A stretch of DNA of 15,256 nucleotides from JAYTUJ01 sp043744615 (GCA_043744615.1 JAYTUJ010000058.1:1-15256); one strand, 5' to 3'; positions 6,443-13,572 are shown, counted from the stretch's first letter. The notes: generated by a model not told the origin, from the letters alone. Numbers and translations are program-made.

Positions 6443-7066
6443 TTACTTTTTGAAAAATAAAAAATGTGCTCCTCGAGTTAAGTTAAACACAGTATTAATT
6501 CCAAAATCATTTGGTAAAACAGAAAATAATTTTTCGTTTGGATTGCTAATTTTCATAAAAGGAAGTCCTCCTTCATCATTAGCACAAAACCGTATTGCAA
6601 CAATTTCATTATGCTCTCCTTGAAGAAACATAATGTATTGTATTCCTGAACAAAACTGGTTGTTTATAAGTAAACAATCGAGATCCTGCCATGTTAAAAG
6701 AAAATCAATCGCATGATTCTCTTGTTTAATTTTTTTACATAGTTCTTCAAGTGTTATATCAGGGGCTTCTGCTTGCGTAATCGGAACATGTTGCAAAACT
6801 TTATACTCCTCTCTAAGTCCATGTGAGTAGTGGATACGTCTTGTTGTTCCATTTTCTACTTTTATACCAGTTTCGGTATGAGGATAAAATACTACATTAC
6901 CTAAAACATCAAAAAGTAGAGCTACATTTTGAGGAGGAAGTTGAAGATTTTTTTTAAGAAACCTTTCATGTGTGTCGTTATTTCCTCTTATAAAATGAAT
7001 AGGCAGAGGAGTATGACACACAAGAGTGTAAAATATTGTCTTGTCTAAAAAAAAGAAATGTTTCAT
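6443..7066 (-). CDS. unknown protein, 207 aa, faint metallophosphoesterase-like motifs
   Basis: I do not recognise this protein with confidence. Two short stretches recall calcineurin-like phosphoesterases: FIRGNND at 25-31, like their GN(H/N/C)D metal motif, and HYSHG at 79-83, like a later His-Gly metal site. The first two family motifs (DxH and GDxxD) are absent, and the protein begins only 26 residues before RGNND. If related, it is N-terminally truncated or has lost catalysis. The rest is soluble and contains a Glu/Lys-rich stretch near 105-115 and several aromatic-rich segments; no signal peptide or clear membrane helix is visible. It is convergent with the priA-like gene and divergent from def. 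No Shine-Dalgarno; the leader before ATG reads AAAACAACAAAAA. Confidence 0.65.
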   Translation of the reverse strand: MKHFFFLDKTIFYTLVCHTPLPIHFIRGNNDTHERFLKKNLQLPPQNVALLFDVLGNVVFYPHTETGIKVENGTTRRIHYSHGLREEYKVLQHVPITQAEAPDITLEELCKKIKQENHAIDFLLTWQDLDCLLINNQFCSGIQYIMFLQGEHNEIVAIRFCANDEGGLPFMKISNPNEKLFSVLPNDFGINTVFNLTRGAHFLFFKK

Positions 7067-7163
7067 TTTTTGTTGTTTTCTATGGGTTTTTGTTGATTTG
7101 TGAAAGGGCGTGAGTTCTTTGTAAAACTAACACAGACCAAAAGAAAATCAAATCAAAATAGTG

Positions 7164-7169
7164 TATACT
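7164..7169 (+). promoter_or_regulatory. -10 element of the def-fmt operon
   Basis: TATACT lies 19 bp before the def start codon, with no clear -35. It gives a very short leader of about 12 nt without a Shine-Dalgarno. The rest of 7067-7163 shows no gene. Confidence 0.45.
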
Positions 7170-7188
7170 GTAAAAAAACGTTACAGAT

Positions 7189-7746
7189 ATGCAAAAAGTA
7201 GAAATCGTACAAAGAACTCATAAAGTATTGCGTCAGGTTGCCGAAGAAGTTCACATCAAAGAACTCACGTCTCCTCGAATTCAAAACATCATTGCAAATA
7301 TGAAAGTTGCACTCGCAAAAGAACATGACGGGGTTGCTTTAGCTGCACCCCAAATTGCAGAGTCAGTTAGAATTTTTGTGGTATCAGGCAGAATTTTTGA
7401 TGAAGATTTTAAAAAAGGCGCTCGACTTGATACAAAAAAAAGTCATCCGGATGTTGTGTTTATAAATCCTGTCATCAAAAAAGCTTCTCGTGATAAAAAA
7501 GTAATGGAAGAAGGTTGTTTGAGTATACGATACTTATACGGAAAAATTCGCCGAGCAAGTCGTGTTGAACTTGAAGCTATCGACGAACACGGAAAAGAAA
7601 TTCAGATGAAAGCTTCTGGTTTGCTTGCTCAAATTTTTCAACACGAAACTGATCATCTAAACGGTATTTTATTTATCGACAATGCAAAAGATATCGAAGA
7701 CATGCCACCTACACAGATCGAAAAAACAAATAAAAAAATAGCGTAA
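7189..7746 (+). CDS. def: peptide deformylase
   Basis: Metal-dependent hydrolase that removes the formyl group from N-formyl-methionine on nascent proteins at the ribosome. All three family motifs are visible: motif 1 as GVALAAPQ (48-55, with Val in place of the second Gly of GxGLAAxQ), motif 2 EGCLS (108-112, metal-binding Cys110) and motif 3 QHETDH (151-156, His152 and His156 binding metal, Glu153 catalytic). The 185-aa length is normal. About 20 residues after RIFVV (61-65), including SGRIFDEDFKKGARLD, make the loop between motifs 1 and 2 rather long. fmt, the enzyme that adds the formyl group, follows 13 bp later and is surely in the same operon. ATG start, no Shine-Dalgarno. Confidence 0.96.
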   Translation: MQKVEIVQRTHKVLRQVAEEVHIKELTSPRIQNIIANMKVALAKEHDGVALAAPQIAESVRIFVVSGRIFDEDFKKGARLDTKKSHPDVVFINPVIKKASRDKKVMEEGCLSIRYLYGKIRRASRVELEAIDEHGKEIQMKASGLLAQIFQHETDHLNGILFIDNAKDIEDMPPTQIEKTNKKIA

Positions 7747-7759
7747 CCATTTAAAAACC

Positions 7760-8662
7760 ATGATTAATTTTGCATTTTTTGGAACTTCAGAAATTTCGGT
7801 TATTGTTTTAGATGAATTAAAAAAAGTAGGATTAATTCCTTCATTAATAATTACTCAACCCGACAAACCAAAAGGGCGTTCACTTGAACTTGCTCCTTCC
7901 CCTGTAAAAATATGGGCACAACAAAACAATATTGAATTTGTACAACCTATAAAAATTAAAGGTGTGCAAAAAGATGAAAGTTTTTATTCATTGCTACAAC
8001 AAAAAAAGTTTGACGTATTTGTTTTGGTTTCATATGGCAAAATTATTCCACAAGAAATTATAGATCTTGCTCCAAAAGGAATTATTAACGTTCACCCTTC
8101 TTTATTACCAATGTTTCGAGGACCTTCCCCGCTTGAAGCAACAATATTGTCTGATAATCCAAAACATGTTGGAGTAACTATTATGCGTATTGATGCAGAA
8201 ATGGATCATGGCCCAATCTTAAAACAAGAATCTGTTGATCTTTCATCGCATACCGCCGAGACTGATTGGCCTATCGGAAAAATTGAACTTGAACAAATAT
8301 TAGGAAAAAAAGGTGGTCAAATGCTTGCAGAAGTTTTACCACAATGGGTATCAAACGTTTTACAGCCTGTCGAGCAAGACCATTTGAAAGCAACATACTG
8401 CACTATTATAGAAAAACAAAATGGTTTTATTGAAGACATCAATGACCCACAAAAAGCCCGTGAATATTTTTTAAAGTTAAAAGCCTTCGAGCATTGGCCT
8501 GGAATTTTTACTTTTATAGAACATCCAAAAACACAACAAAAAATCCGTTTAATTATTAAAGACGCGACATTTGAAAATAATTTGTTTACACCTACTCGTG
8601 TAATTCCTCAAGGTAAAAAAGAAATGTTATACCAAGATTTTTTACGAGGCTTGCACGCTTAA
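7760..8662 (+). CDS. fmt: methionyl-tRNA formyltransferase
   Basis: Transfers a formyl group from 10-formyl-tetrahydrofolate to Met-tRNA(fMet) before translation initiation. The N-terminal formyltransferase domain (about 1-190) has the start FFGTSEIS, TQPDKPKGR (32-40), catalytic Asn110 and His112 in NVHPSLLP, the SLLPMFRGPSP signature (114-124) and Asp149 in MDHGPIL. The C-terminal tRNA-binding domain (about 205-300) contains FLKLKAFEHWPG. The 300-aa length is slightly short for Fmt (about 310-315). It lies directly after def. ATG start with no Shine-Dalgarno. The next gene is convergent, 28 bp away, and no terminator hairpin is visible between them. Confidence 0.96.
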   Translation: MINFAFFGTSEISVIVLDELKKVGLIPSLIITQPDKPKGRSLELAPSPVKIWAQQNNIEFVQPIKIKGVQKDESFYSLLQQKKFDVFVLVSYGKIIPQEIIDLAPKGIINVHPSLLPMFRGPSPLEATILSDNPKHVGVTIMRIDAEMDHGPILKQESVDLSSHTAETDWPIGKIELEQILGKKGGQMLAEVLPQWVSNVLQPVEQDHLKATYCTIIEKQNGFIEDINDPQKAREYFLKLKAFEHWPGIFTFIEHPKTQQKIRLIIKDATFENNLFTPTRVIPQGKKEMLYQDFLRGLHA

Positions 8663-8690
8663 ATCTTTTTTTGTAGAAACCTAAAAAATA

Positions 8691-9404
8691 TTACTTCTTT
8701 TGCATGTATGCAATCCAAAAGTTTCTTTTAAAACTGCGATTATTAAACCGGGTATATGTTGTTTTCTTTTCCAAAAAAAGAATATCAAAACATGTTGAGT
8801 ATGTTGCCGTAAAATCTTCTTTACTAAACACACGCTCGTGAATACCTAATTCTTTTATAATATAAGTGTCCTTTTCTTTTCCAGGGCTTTTTTTAATTAA
8901 TTCTTTTGCATTATGATCACCATCTTTGCATAATGCTTTTACAAAAAAATATCCTGTTGTGTCGGTAGAAGATTTTTTTGATTTTAATACTCGATAAGTT
9001 TCAGATAAATACACTTCCCTTTCTTTTTCGGTTAAAGAATTTGAAGAAGTGACATCGATCACAATATCAACTGTGTCAGTTTTGATATCTGGTGGATACG
9101 GCTCACCCATTGAACCTTGTACAAAATCAGTTTTTAAATTTCGAGCAAGTGCATCTTTTTTTGCAAGCATAACTGCAGTTTTAGAAAGTTCAATTCCCTT
9201 TGCATCCGCACCGAGCTCGGCAAAATAATTAGTATTACGTCCGGTACCAGCACCAAGATCAATCATTAAAATATTTGAAAAATTAATTAACCCTTGATCT
9301 TTTAACCAACGAACAAAACGAACCGTATCTTTTTGCGGTTCGTTTTCTCGGGTTAATAATTTTGGATTCAAATATTCGCGTTCCCACGCATCAAATTGAG
9401 TCAT
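8691..9404 (-). CDS. class I SAM-dependent methyltransferase
   Basis: Rossmann-fold methyltransferase of unknown substrate, 237 aa. Motif I is IDLGAGTGRN (48-57), followed by an acidic position in KGIELSKTA that should bind the SAM ribose, then a motif II-like DIVIDVTSSNSL and a YRVLKSK helix, the usual small-molecule methyltransferase pattern. The N-terminus MTQFDAWEREY resembles the leading helix of many methyltransferase 11/25-type enzymes. The gene starts 18 bp after the raiA stop on the same strand, so the two are probably cotranscribed. GAGGT lies three bases before ATG, too close for an ordinary Shine-Dalgarno. Nothing shows whether the target is RNA, protein or a metabolite. Confidence 0.85.
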   Translation of the reverse strand: MTQFDAWEREYLNPKLLTRENEPQKDTVRFVRWLKDQGLINFSNILMIDLGAGTGRNTNYFAELGADAKGIELSKTAVMLAKKDALARNLKTDFVQGSMGEPYPPDIKTDTVDIVIDVTSSNSLTEKEREVYLSETYRVLKSKKSSTDTTGYFFVKALCKDGDHNAKELIKKSPGKEKDTYIIKELGIHERVFSKEDFTATYSTCFDILFLEKKTTYTRFNNRSFKRNFWIAYMQKK

Positions 9405-9422
9405 CTTACCTCGTACAATACC

Positions 9423-9806
9423 TTAGGGAGCTCGACGAGTAAACCCTTTAAGAAAGTTTTTGATTTTAATTGCTCCGTGTCTGAATAAAGTTCGTTGTTT
9501 TTGGTGTGCTGAAGTAACTTCTCTTAAAAGTTCATCTTTAGCAGTATCGATTGCAGTATACAAATCTTCGTTTTCGGCTCGAGCATTGTATGTAAGTTTA
9601 TCGGCAGCACGAACATTAAGCTGACATTCAAAAATATCGCCTTTATGATGATGGTTTCTGACTTTACTGATTTCGACATGAACCATGGTTTCTGTCCCGT
9701 GCTCATGAATAAATCGTTCAAGCTTATGCAACTTTTTTTCGATATAACTCTGCAATGAAGGAGTTAGTTCGAGATTTGTTGTTTTTGTATTTATACGTAT
9801 GTTCAT
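9423..9806 (-). CDS. raiA: ribosome hibernation factor, RaiA/short HPF type
   Basis: Small basic protein that binds the 30S decoding region and silences or protects ribosomes during starvation. The 127 aa comprise the S30AE/sigma-54 modulation domain: MNIRINTKTTNLELTPSL at the start, YIEKKLHKLERF (about 21-32), VEISKVRNHHHKGDIFECQ in the middle strands, and the DLYTAIDTAKDELLREV helix (about 81-97). A basic tail ends FTRRAP. The C-terminal dimerisation domain of long HPF is absent, so it is the short form. A downstream methyltransferase gene is likely in the same operon. An extended -10 at 9840-9848 would give a leader of roughly 26 nt. No Shine-Dalgarno. Confidence 0.92.
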   Translation of the reverse strand: MNIRINTKTTNLELTPSLQSYIEKKLHKLERFIHEHGTETMVHVEISKVRNHHHKGDIFECQLNVRAADKLTYNARAENEDLYTAIDTAKDELLREVTSAHQKQRTLFRHGAIKIKNFLKGFTRRAP

Positions 9807-9839
9807 ACAATATGCTTTCGATTAACTTTTAATAGTTTA

Positions 9840-9848
9840 ATTTTAACA
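9840..9848 (-). promoter_or_regulatory. extended -10 for raiA
   Basis: TGTTAAAAT on the minus strand (TG-N-TAAAAT), about 34 bp before the raiA start, with no clear -35. The AT-rich arm of the inverted repeat just upstream also offers TATAAAAT as an alternative. Confidence 0.4.
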
Positions 9849-9882
9849 TTTTAAATATGAAATCTTTTTAAAGTTATACACC

Positions 9883-9993
9883 TATTTTATATACATCTTT
9901 TTGAAAAGACCACCATAATTTTTTGCTAAAAATTTGGCTTCCGCTCACGCCGACGCGCTCCGCGAATCTTTTCAAAAAGATGTATATAAAATA
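9883..9993. repeat. 111-bp element with 27-bp perfect terminal inverted repeats
   Basis: Arms 9883-9909 and 9967-9993 are exact reverse complements over 27 bases. The 57-bp core is half AT-rich, with its own stem AATTTTT-TGCT-AAAAATT at 9917-9934, and half strikingly GC-rich (about 9937-9964), unlike the surrounding AT-rich DNA. Both ends are TA dinucleotides, which would fit a TA target duplication of an IS630/Tc1-type MITE, but no longer target repeat is seen and nothing is encoded. It lies between the DUF5679 gene and raiA. It could instead be a structured RNA or a dispersed palindromic repeat. Confidence 0.8.
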
Positions 9994-10025
9994 AAGATAC
10001 TACTCAATTTTGAGTAGTATCTTTA
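9992..10025 (-). terminator. terminator after the DUF5679 gene
   Basis: Perfect 15-bp stem, TAAAGATACTACTCA against TGAGTAGTATCTTTA, with a 4-base loop. On the minus strand it is followed by TTTTATATAC, a U-rich tail supplied by the arm of the inverted-repeat element. It lies 20 bp after the DUF5679 stop codon. Confidence 0.75.
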
Positions 10026-10045
10026 AATCTCTCTAACGAATTTAC

Positions 10046-10210
10046 TTATTTAGCTTCTTCTTTTTTCTTTCCAAGAATACTGTACATACCAGTTGAACAA
10101 ACAGGACACTTGCCTTTTACTGCTTTTCGTCCGTTTTTCATTGTTACCTCTTGTTCGTCTACCATTACTTGCTTTGCCTTACATTTAACACAATATGCTG
10201 TTGTAGCCAT
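10046..10210 (-). CDS. DUF5679-type zinc-ribbon protein, 54 aa
   Basis: A very small protein, MATTAYCVKCKAKQ... to ...CPVCSTGMYSILGKKKEE. Two CxxC pairs (C7/C10 and C35/C38) should bind one zinc ion. Between them lies EVTMKNGRKAVKGK, the Asn-Gly-Arg and Lys-Gly-Lys pattern I know from the DUF5679 family, which is common in candidate-phyla bacteria. The function of the family is not known to me; nucleic acid or ribosome binding is a guess from the zinc ribbon and basic charge. It has its own extended -10 promoter (10238-10243) and its own terminator, so it looks like an independent unit divergent from the Nramp-type gene. No Shine-Dalgarno. Confidence 0.88.
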   Translation of the reverse strand: MATTAYCVKCKAKQVMVDEQEVTMKNGRKAVKGKCPVCSTGMYSILGKKKEEAK

Positions 10211-10237
10211 AATAATTGTTTATTTTTTAATAACCCT

Positions 10238-10243
10238 ATTATA
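10238..10243 (-). promoter_or_regulatory. extended -10 for the DUF5679 gene
   Basis: Consensus TATAAT preceded by TGA (TG-N-TATAAT) on the minus strand, 27 bp before the start codon. No -35 is recognisable. Confidence 0.6.
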
Positions 10244-10273
10244 TCACACTTGGCTATAAATTAAGCTTTTACC

Positions 10274-10282
10274 TGTTATAAT
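10274..10282 (+). promoter_or_regulatory. extended -10 for the Nramp-type gene
   Basis: TGTTATAAT, a full extended -10, 39 bp before the ATG. No -35 at normal spacing (a TTGGCT at 10250 is 21 bp away). It is divergent from the DUF5679 promoter, with 30 bp between the two -10 boxes. Confidence 0.55.
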
Positions 10283-10321
10283 ATAGATATATTTATATAA
10301 TAGTTATCTGTTGCGACAAAT

Positions 10322-11602
10322 ATGCAAACCTTAAAAGATATCCTAAAAAAGCCTTTAATTTTTTGGAAACAACTTGGCCCTGGCCTTATTACAGGAGCAG
10401 CTGACGACGATCCATCGGGAGTGGCCACATATTCTCAGACGGGTGCACAATATGGCCTTCAATTAGTATGGCTTTCGCTTTTTACTTTTCCTTTGATGTC
10501 GATTGTTCAAGAAATGTGCGCTCGTATTGGTATGGTAACTGGCCAAGGTCTTGCTTCTAATATCAAAAAATATTTTCCTGCGTGGGTTTTGTACACGACA
10601 ACAATATTATTGTGTGTTGCAAACACGTTTAATATTGGTGCGGACTTAGGAGCAATGGCTGCTGGTGTCCAATTATTAGCACCGTCAATAAACTTTAACT
10701 TTTTAATTATTTTATTTGCATTAGTAAGTGTGGCATTACAAATTTTTGTACCATACAAAAATTACGCTACCTATTTAAAATATTTAGCATTTATATTACT
10801 TGCCTACGTTGCAACTGGATTGATTATTAATCTTGACTGGAGTACTGTTTTTTTTCATACACTGATTCCTTCCCTTTCATTTTCAAAAGATCAAATACTT
10901 TTGGTCACCGCGATTTTAGGAACAACAATTTCGCCATATCTTTTTTATTGGCAAACATCACAAGAAGTTGAAGAAGAAATTTTAGAAGGAAAAACAACAG
11001 TTAAACAAAGAATGGGTGCAACAAAAGCAGAAATAAAAAAGATGCGTATTGATGTGTATTCAGGAATGCTTACTTCTAATATTGTTATGTTTTTTATTAT
11101 CGTTGTTTGTGCTTCAACATTATTTAGTCATGGTATTACTAATATCAAAACAGCGGCTGATGCAGCGAATGCATTAAAACCACTTGCTGGCGAAGGTGCG
11201 TATGTATTATTTGCATTAGGTATTATTGGTACAGGCCTTTTGGCATTACCTGTGCTTACAGGCTCAACCGCATATGCAATTGCAGAATGTTTTAATTTAA
11301 AAGAAGGTTTGTTTTTAAAATTTAAACAAGCTCACGCATTTTACGGAATAATGATATGTTCAATGCTTGCAGCACTTACCTTAAATTTTATTAAACTCGA
11401 CCCGATCAAAGCACTTATTTATTCAGCTGTTGCAAACGGATTAGTTGCTCCAATAATTTTGGTACTGGTATATGTCATAGCAAAAAATCAAACAATTATG
11501 GGTGAATGGAAAAACTCAAAAATAGTAAACATCCTTGCTCAAATTGTAATTGGTTTGATGATTATCTCGGGAATCGCAACTATTGTTTCTTTGTTTATAT
11601 AA
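10322..11602 (+). CDS. Nramp-family divalent metal transporter, altered metal site
   Basis: Inner-membrane transporter of the Nramp (MntH/SLC11) family, 426 aa, with about eleven hydrophobic helices and the LeuT-type fold known for the family. Helix 1 carries GAADDDPSGVATY (25-37), where classical Nramp has DPGN; the metal-binding Asp is kept but Asn is replaced by Gly. Helix 6 carries GTTISPY (200-206), where classical Nramp has GAxxMPH, so the metal-binding Met is Ser204 and the His is Tyr206. The Met is known to favour Mn/Fe over Ca/Mg, so this protein may carry Mg2+ or another hard ion (inference; Nramp-related Mg transporters exist). A charged cytoplasmic loop rich in Glu and Lys lies at about 213-240. 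The PH-domain protein gene follows 9 bp later. ATG start without Shine-Dalgarno. Confidence 0.88.
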   Translation: MQTLKDILKKPLIFWKQLGPGLITGAADDDPSGVATYSQTGAQYGLQLVWLSLFTFPLMSIVQEMCARIGMVTGQGLASNIKKYFPAWVLYTTTILLCVANTFNIGADLGAMAAGVQLLAPSINFNFLIILFALVSVALQIFVPYKNYATYLKYLAFILLAYVATGLIINLDWSTVFFHTLIPSLSFSKDQILLVTAILGTTISPYLFYWQTSQEVEEEILEGKTTVKQRMGATKAEIKKMRIDVYSGMLTSNIVMFFIIVVCASTLFSHGITNIKTAADAANALKPLAGEGAYVLFALGIIGTGLLALPVLTGSTAYAIAECFNLKEGLFLKFKQAHAFYGIMICSMLAALTLNFIKLDPIKALIYSAVANGLVAPIILVLVYVIAKNQTIMGEWKNSKIVNILAQIVIGLMIISGIATIVSLFI

Positions 11603-11611
11603 AAAATTATT

Positions 11612-12196
11612 ATGGAAAATTCACAAACATACAAACGCTTAGGCGCATTAACATTTTGGATATTTATTTTTGAAAACGCATGGCTTTTTATTATTCCCCT
11701 ACTTGCTTTATGTGTCATTATTATAATACGAATGTTTGGCGCTGCTGAAGCACTTTCAAATTTACTTGGTACAACAACCGATTTAATTGAAACAATCAAC
11801 ACTGCATTTAACTGGGGAATATTAGGGGCAGTTGTATTTTTTATTCTTGGTGCAACAATTGCATTTGGTATGGCACTTATTGATTACTTTACGTTTAGTT
11901 TTGAAATTACTGAACACGCTATTCGTATTCGACGAGGAATTATAAATACTGAGGAGGTTTCAATTCCCTACCGACAAATTCAAAACGTTGATATTGATCG
12001 ACCATTTTTTTATCAATTATTTGGTGCAAGTAGATTAGTTATTCTTACCGCGGGGCACGATGACGATATAGATGATGATTATTCAGATGAATCAGAAGGA
12101 GCGATCCCTGCAATTAGCAAAGCATTTGCCGAAGAACTTCGAGATGAGCTTTTAAAACGATCAAATATTCAAGAGGTTGTTGAAGTAGGAAAATAA
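11612..12196 (+). CDS. bacterial PH-domain membrane protein (YdbS-like)
   Basis: 194-aa membrane protein. Two hydrophobic helices (about 13-40 and 68-92) are joined by a short loop, then a bacterial PH domain (about 93-148): FEITEHAIRIRRGIINTEEV, SIPYRQIQNVDIDRP and FFYQLFGASRLVILTAG follow the bPH2/DUF304 pattern. An acidic run, HDDDIDDDYSDESE (149-162), comes next, which is unusual for the family and could bind cations. The C-terminal helix reads AFAEELRDELLKR. The gene begins 9 bp after the Nramp-type gene, so the two are almost certainly one transcript; a shared role in ion transport is only suggested by this. The molecular role of bPH2 proteins is poorly known. Confidence 0.85.
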   Translation: MENSQTYKRLGALTFWIFIFENAWLFIIPLLALCVIIIIRMFGAAEALSNLLGTTTDLIETINTAFNWGILGAVVFFILGATIAFGMALIDYFTFSFEITEHAIRIRRGIINTEEVSIPYRQIQNVDIDRPFFYQLFGASRLVILTAGHDDDIDDDYSDESEGAIPAISKAFAEELRDELLKRSNIQEVVEVGK

Positions 12197-12210
12197 TTTT
12201 TTGGATTTTT

Positions 12211-12236
12211 ATCTTTTTAAATAAAGATTCTTTTTT
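12211..12236 (+). terminator. weak AT-rich terminator after the PH-protein gene
   Basis: ATCTTT-TTAAAT-AAAGAT followed by TCTTTTTT. The stem is short and AT-only, so strength is doubtful, but position (15 bp after the stop) and the U tract fit. Confidence 0.5.
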
Positions 12237-12286
12237 ATAAGCTTAAATTGTCCCGCGATTGTAAAACTTTATAAAAATAATTTATG

Positions 12287-12295
12287 TGGTATGAT
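12287..12295 (+). promoter_or_regulatory. extended -10 for the 135-aa gene
   Basis: TGGTATGAT (TG-N-TATGAT), 65 bp before the start codon. No -35 at proper distance. Confidence 0.45.
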
Positions 12296-12329
12296 TTTTC
12301 TGAAATGTCAGAAAAGCAATTACGCTTTT
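12296..12329 (+). promoter_or_regulatory. two overlapping hairpins in the leader of the 135-aa gene
   Basis: TTTTCTGA-AATG-TCAGAAAA (12296-12315) and AAAAGC-AATTAC-GCTTTT (12312-12329) share the AAAA at 12312-12315, so they compete to form. The rest of the leader up to ATG is CA-rich and unstructured. The first stem may start too near the transcription start to form fully in RNA. Confidence 0.35.
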
Positions 12330-12360
12330 CCCTTAAAAAACCAACAACCCATACTTACAA

Positions 12361-12768
12361 ATGAATACTACTACGCAATCGAAACTTTTTGGAAATTGCA
12401 TGGTCACCTACGAAACTGATCCTCGGCAAGGATATGTGGCACACCTTATCCTTCCTTGGTGTTACTATGTAAACATAGAAATGGGACCAAATGAGGGTAA
12501 CGCCGAAGAAAAAATAAAAAGTCTTCGCTTCAAACTCCTCGGACCAGCTTCACATTTTTTTGAATTATTTAAAGCAGGAGCAATTGCTGAAAAAAAATTT
12601 ATCGTAATATTTCCTGAAGAAACAGCAGATGATATTTTTGAAAGTTTTATAGAAGGCATCGAAAATGCTCAAAAGGCTAACGTGCGTGCCACTGAGAAAA
12701 TAAATTCGCCAACAAAAATTTCCTTGTGGCAAAAGTTTTTACAGATGATCAAAAAACTGCTGCGATAA
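12361..12768 (+). CDS. unknown soluble protein, 135 aa
   Basis: Not recognised. The N-terminal part (about 10-60) alternates hydrophobic and polar residues (GNCMVTYETDPRQGYVAHLI, YYVNIEMGP), suggesting beta strands. The middle and end are helical, with KFIVIFPEETADDIFESFIEG (about 78-98) and a basic amphipathic C-terminus ISLWQKFLQMIKKLLR that could touch a membrane or nucleic acid. There is no signal peptide or transmembrane helix. It has its own promoter-like element and ends 21 bp before a strong bidirectional terminator, so it looks like a single-gene unit. Codon use and base content match the AT-rich neighbours. No Shine-Dalgarno. Confidence 0.7.
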   Translation: MNTTTQSKLFGNCMVTYETDPRQGYVAHLILPWCYYVNIEMGPNEGNAEEKIKSLRFKLLGPASHFFELFKAGAIAEKKFIVIFPEETADDIFESFIEGIENAQKANVRATEKINSPTKISLWQKFLQMIKKLLR

Positions 12769-12788
12769 ACTTTTAAATGAGTGTGGGT

Positions 12789-12846
12789 AAAAAACCCGCA
12801 CCGACTCAGATAAAAACTTGCTGCGTCGGTAGCGGGTTTTTGTCTT
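12789..12846. terminator. bidirectional terminator between convergent genes
   Basis: Arms 12790-12805 and 12825-12841 pair over 16 bp with one bulged base (AAAAACCCGC and CCGAC against GTCGG and GCGGGTTTTT). The plus strand continues GTCTTTTT; on the minus strand the A-run at 12789-12794 supplies a U tract. It serves the 135-aa gene and the DUF4230 gene. Confidence 0.85.
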
Positions 12847-12855
12847 TTTATAGCC

Positions 12856-13482
12856 TTACTTACAAACAGCTTCTGGAACTTCAATATTTACTTCGCTAAA
12901 TCCTGCGGTTAAAAATATTGTTTGAAATTGTTTTTTTACATTTTCAGTTGCGATAGAAAGTATGTTTTGGTCACACGCAGCTTTTCGAAGTGAATTTTCT
13001 GCTTCAAACCGAGCCTTTGATTCAAGTTGCGGATTACCTTTTGTTAGAAAACCAAGTTTGCGATCGTAAATTTTTGTTTTGTCGTTATCAAGTTTACTAA
13101 CCAAAATTTCTGGTGCTGGGAGTTTAATACGTAGAATACCGTGATCAACAAGAACGTCAGAAGCTTGTAATTTTGACAGATCAAAACCTGCAATTATATT
13201 TGCGTGTGCGAGTAATAAAATTTTATCTCCGAACAAAATATTTTTAAATATATTTTTTGAAGTATCACTGTCTTCTGCATCAATAATTTTTTCAATGGTA
13301 AAAGAAGCTGTTTCTAATCGGTTTAAAGATTGTATTTGAGTAACCACTGCCGACTGATTTGCAACTAAATTTGAGTTCGTCGGTAAAAATGATTGTATAA
13401 ATTTAATACCGCCATACAAAACAAAAAAAATGACAAGCAAAGCCATTGCGATTTCGATACGTTTTATAAACTTTTGATTCAT
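12856..13482 (-). CDS. DUF4230 protein with N-terminal membrane anchor
   Basis: 208-aa protein: a short basic start (MNQKFIKR), one transmembrane segment (about 11-32, IAMALLVIFFVLYGGIKFI) and then an extracytoplasmic domain that matches my memory of DUF4230. Marks are LNRLETASFTIEKII (about 53-67), GDKILLLAHANIIAGFDLSKL (85-105), ILRIKLPAPEIL (116-127) and a helical end with AENSLRKAACDQ and AFSEVNIEVPEAVC-like strands (residues about 160-207). The family has no function known to me. Two cysteines (near 169 and 207) could form a disulfide outside the cell. A -10 lies six bases before ATG, so the mRNA is probably leaderless. Confidence 0.82.
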   Translation of the reverse strand: MNQKFIKRIEIAMALLVIFFVLYGGIKFIQSFLPTNSNLVANQSAVVTQIQSLNRLETASFTIEKIIDAEDSDTSKNIFKNILFGDKILLLAHANIIAGFDLSKLQASDVLVDHGILRIKLPAPEILVSKLDNDKTKIYDRKLGFLTKGNPQLESKARFEAENSLRKAACDQNILSIATENVKKQFQTIFLTAGFSEVNIEVPEAVCK

Positions 13483-13488
13483 CTGTAT

Positions 13489-13494
13489 ATAATA
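13489..13494 (-). promoter_or_regulatory. -10 giving a leaderless DUF4230 mRNA
   Basis: TATTAT on the minus strand followed by six bases and the ATG, the same geometry as at the priA-like gene. No -35 is recognisable. Confidence 0.45.
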
Positions 13495-13531
13495 GCGTAA
13501 TCAGAATTTTCTTACTAATTATTTTTATACA

Positions 13532-13572
13532 TAAAAAGATACACACCCCGCTGTTAAGCAAAGGATGTGTAT
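13532..13572 (-). terminator. terminator after the 274-aa gene
   Basis: Stem of ATACACATCC against a GGGTGTGTAT arm (13539-13548 with 13563-13572, one mismatch), followed on the minus strand by CTTTTTATG. A second stem, TCTTTAG/CTAAAGA, lies between it and the stop (about 13577-13601). Confidence 0.65.

Noticed and set aside
9883..9993. Inverted-repeat element as an integron attC site
   Set aside because: No GTTRRRY/RYYYAAC core boxes and no cassette arrangement.
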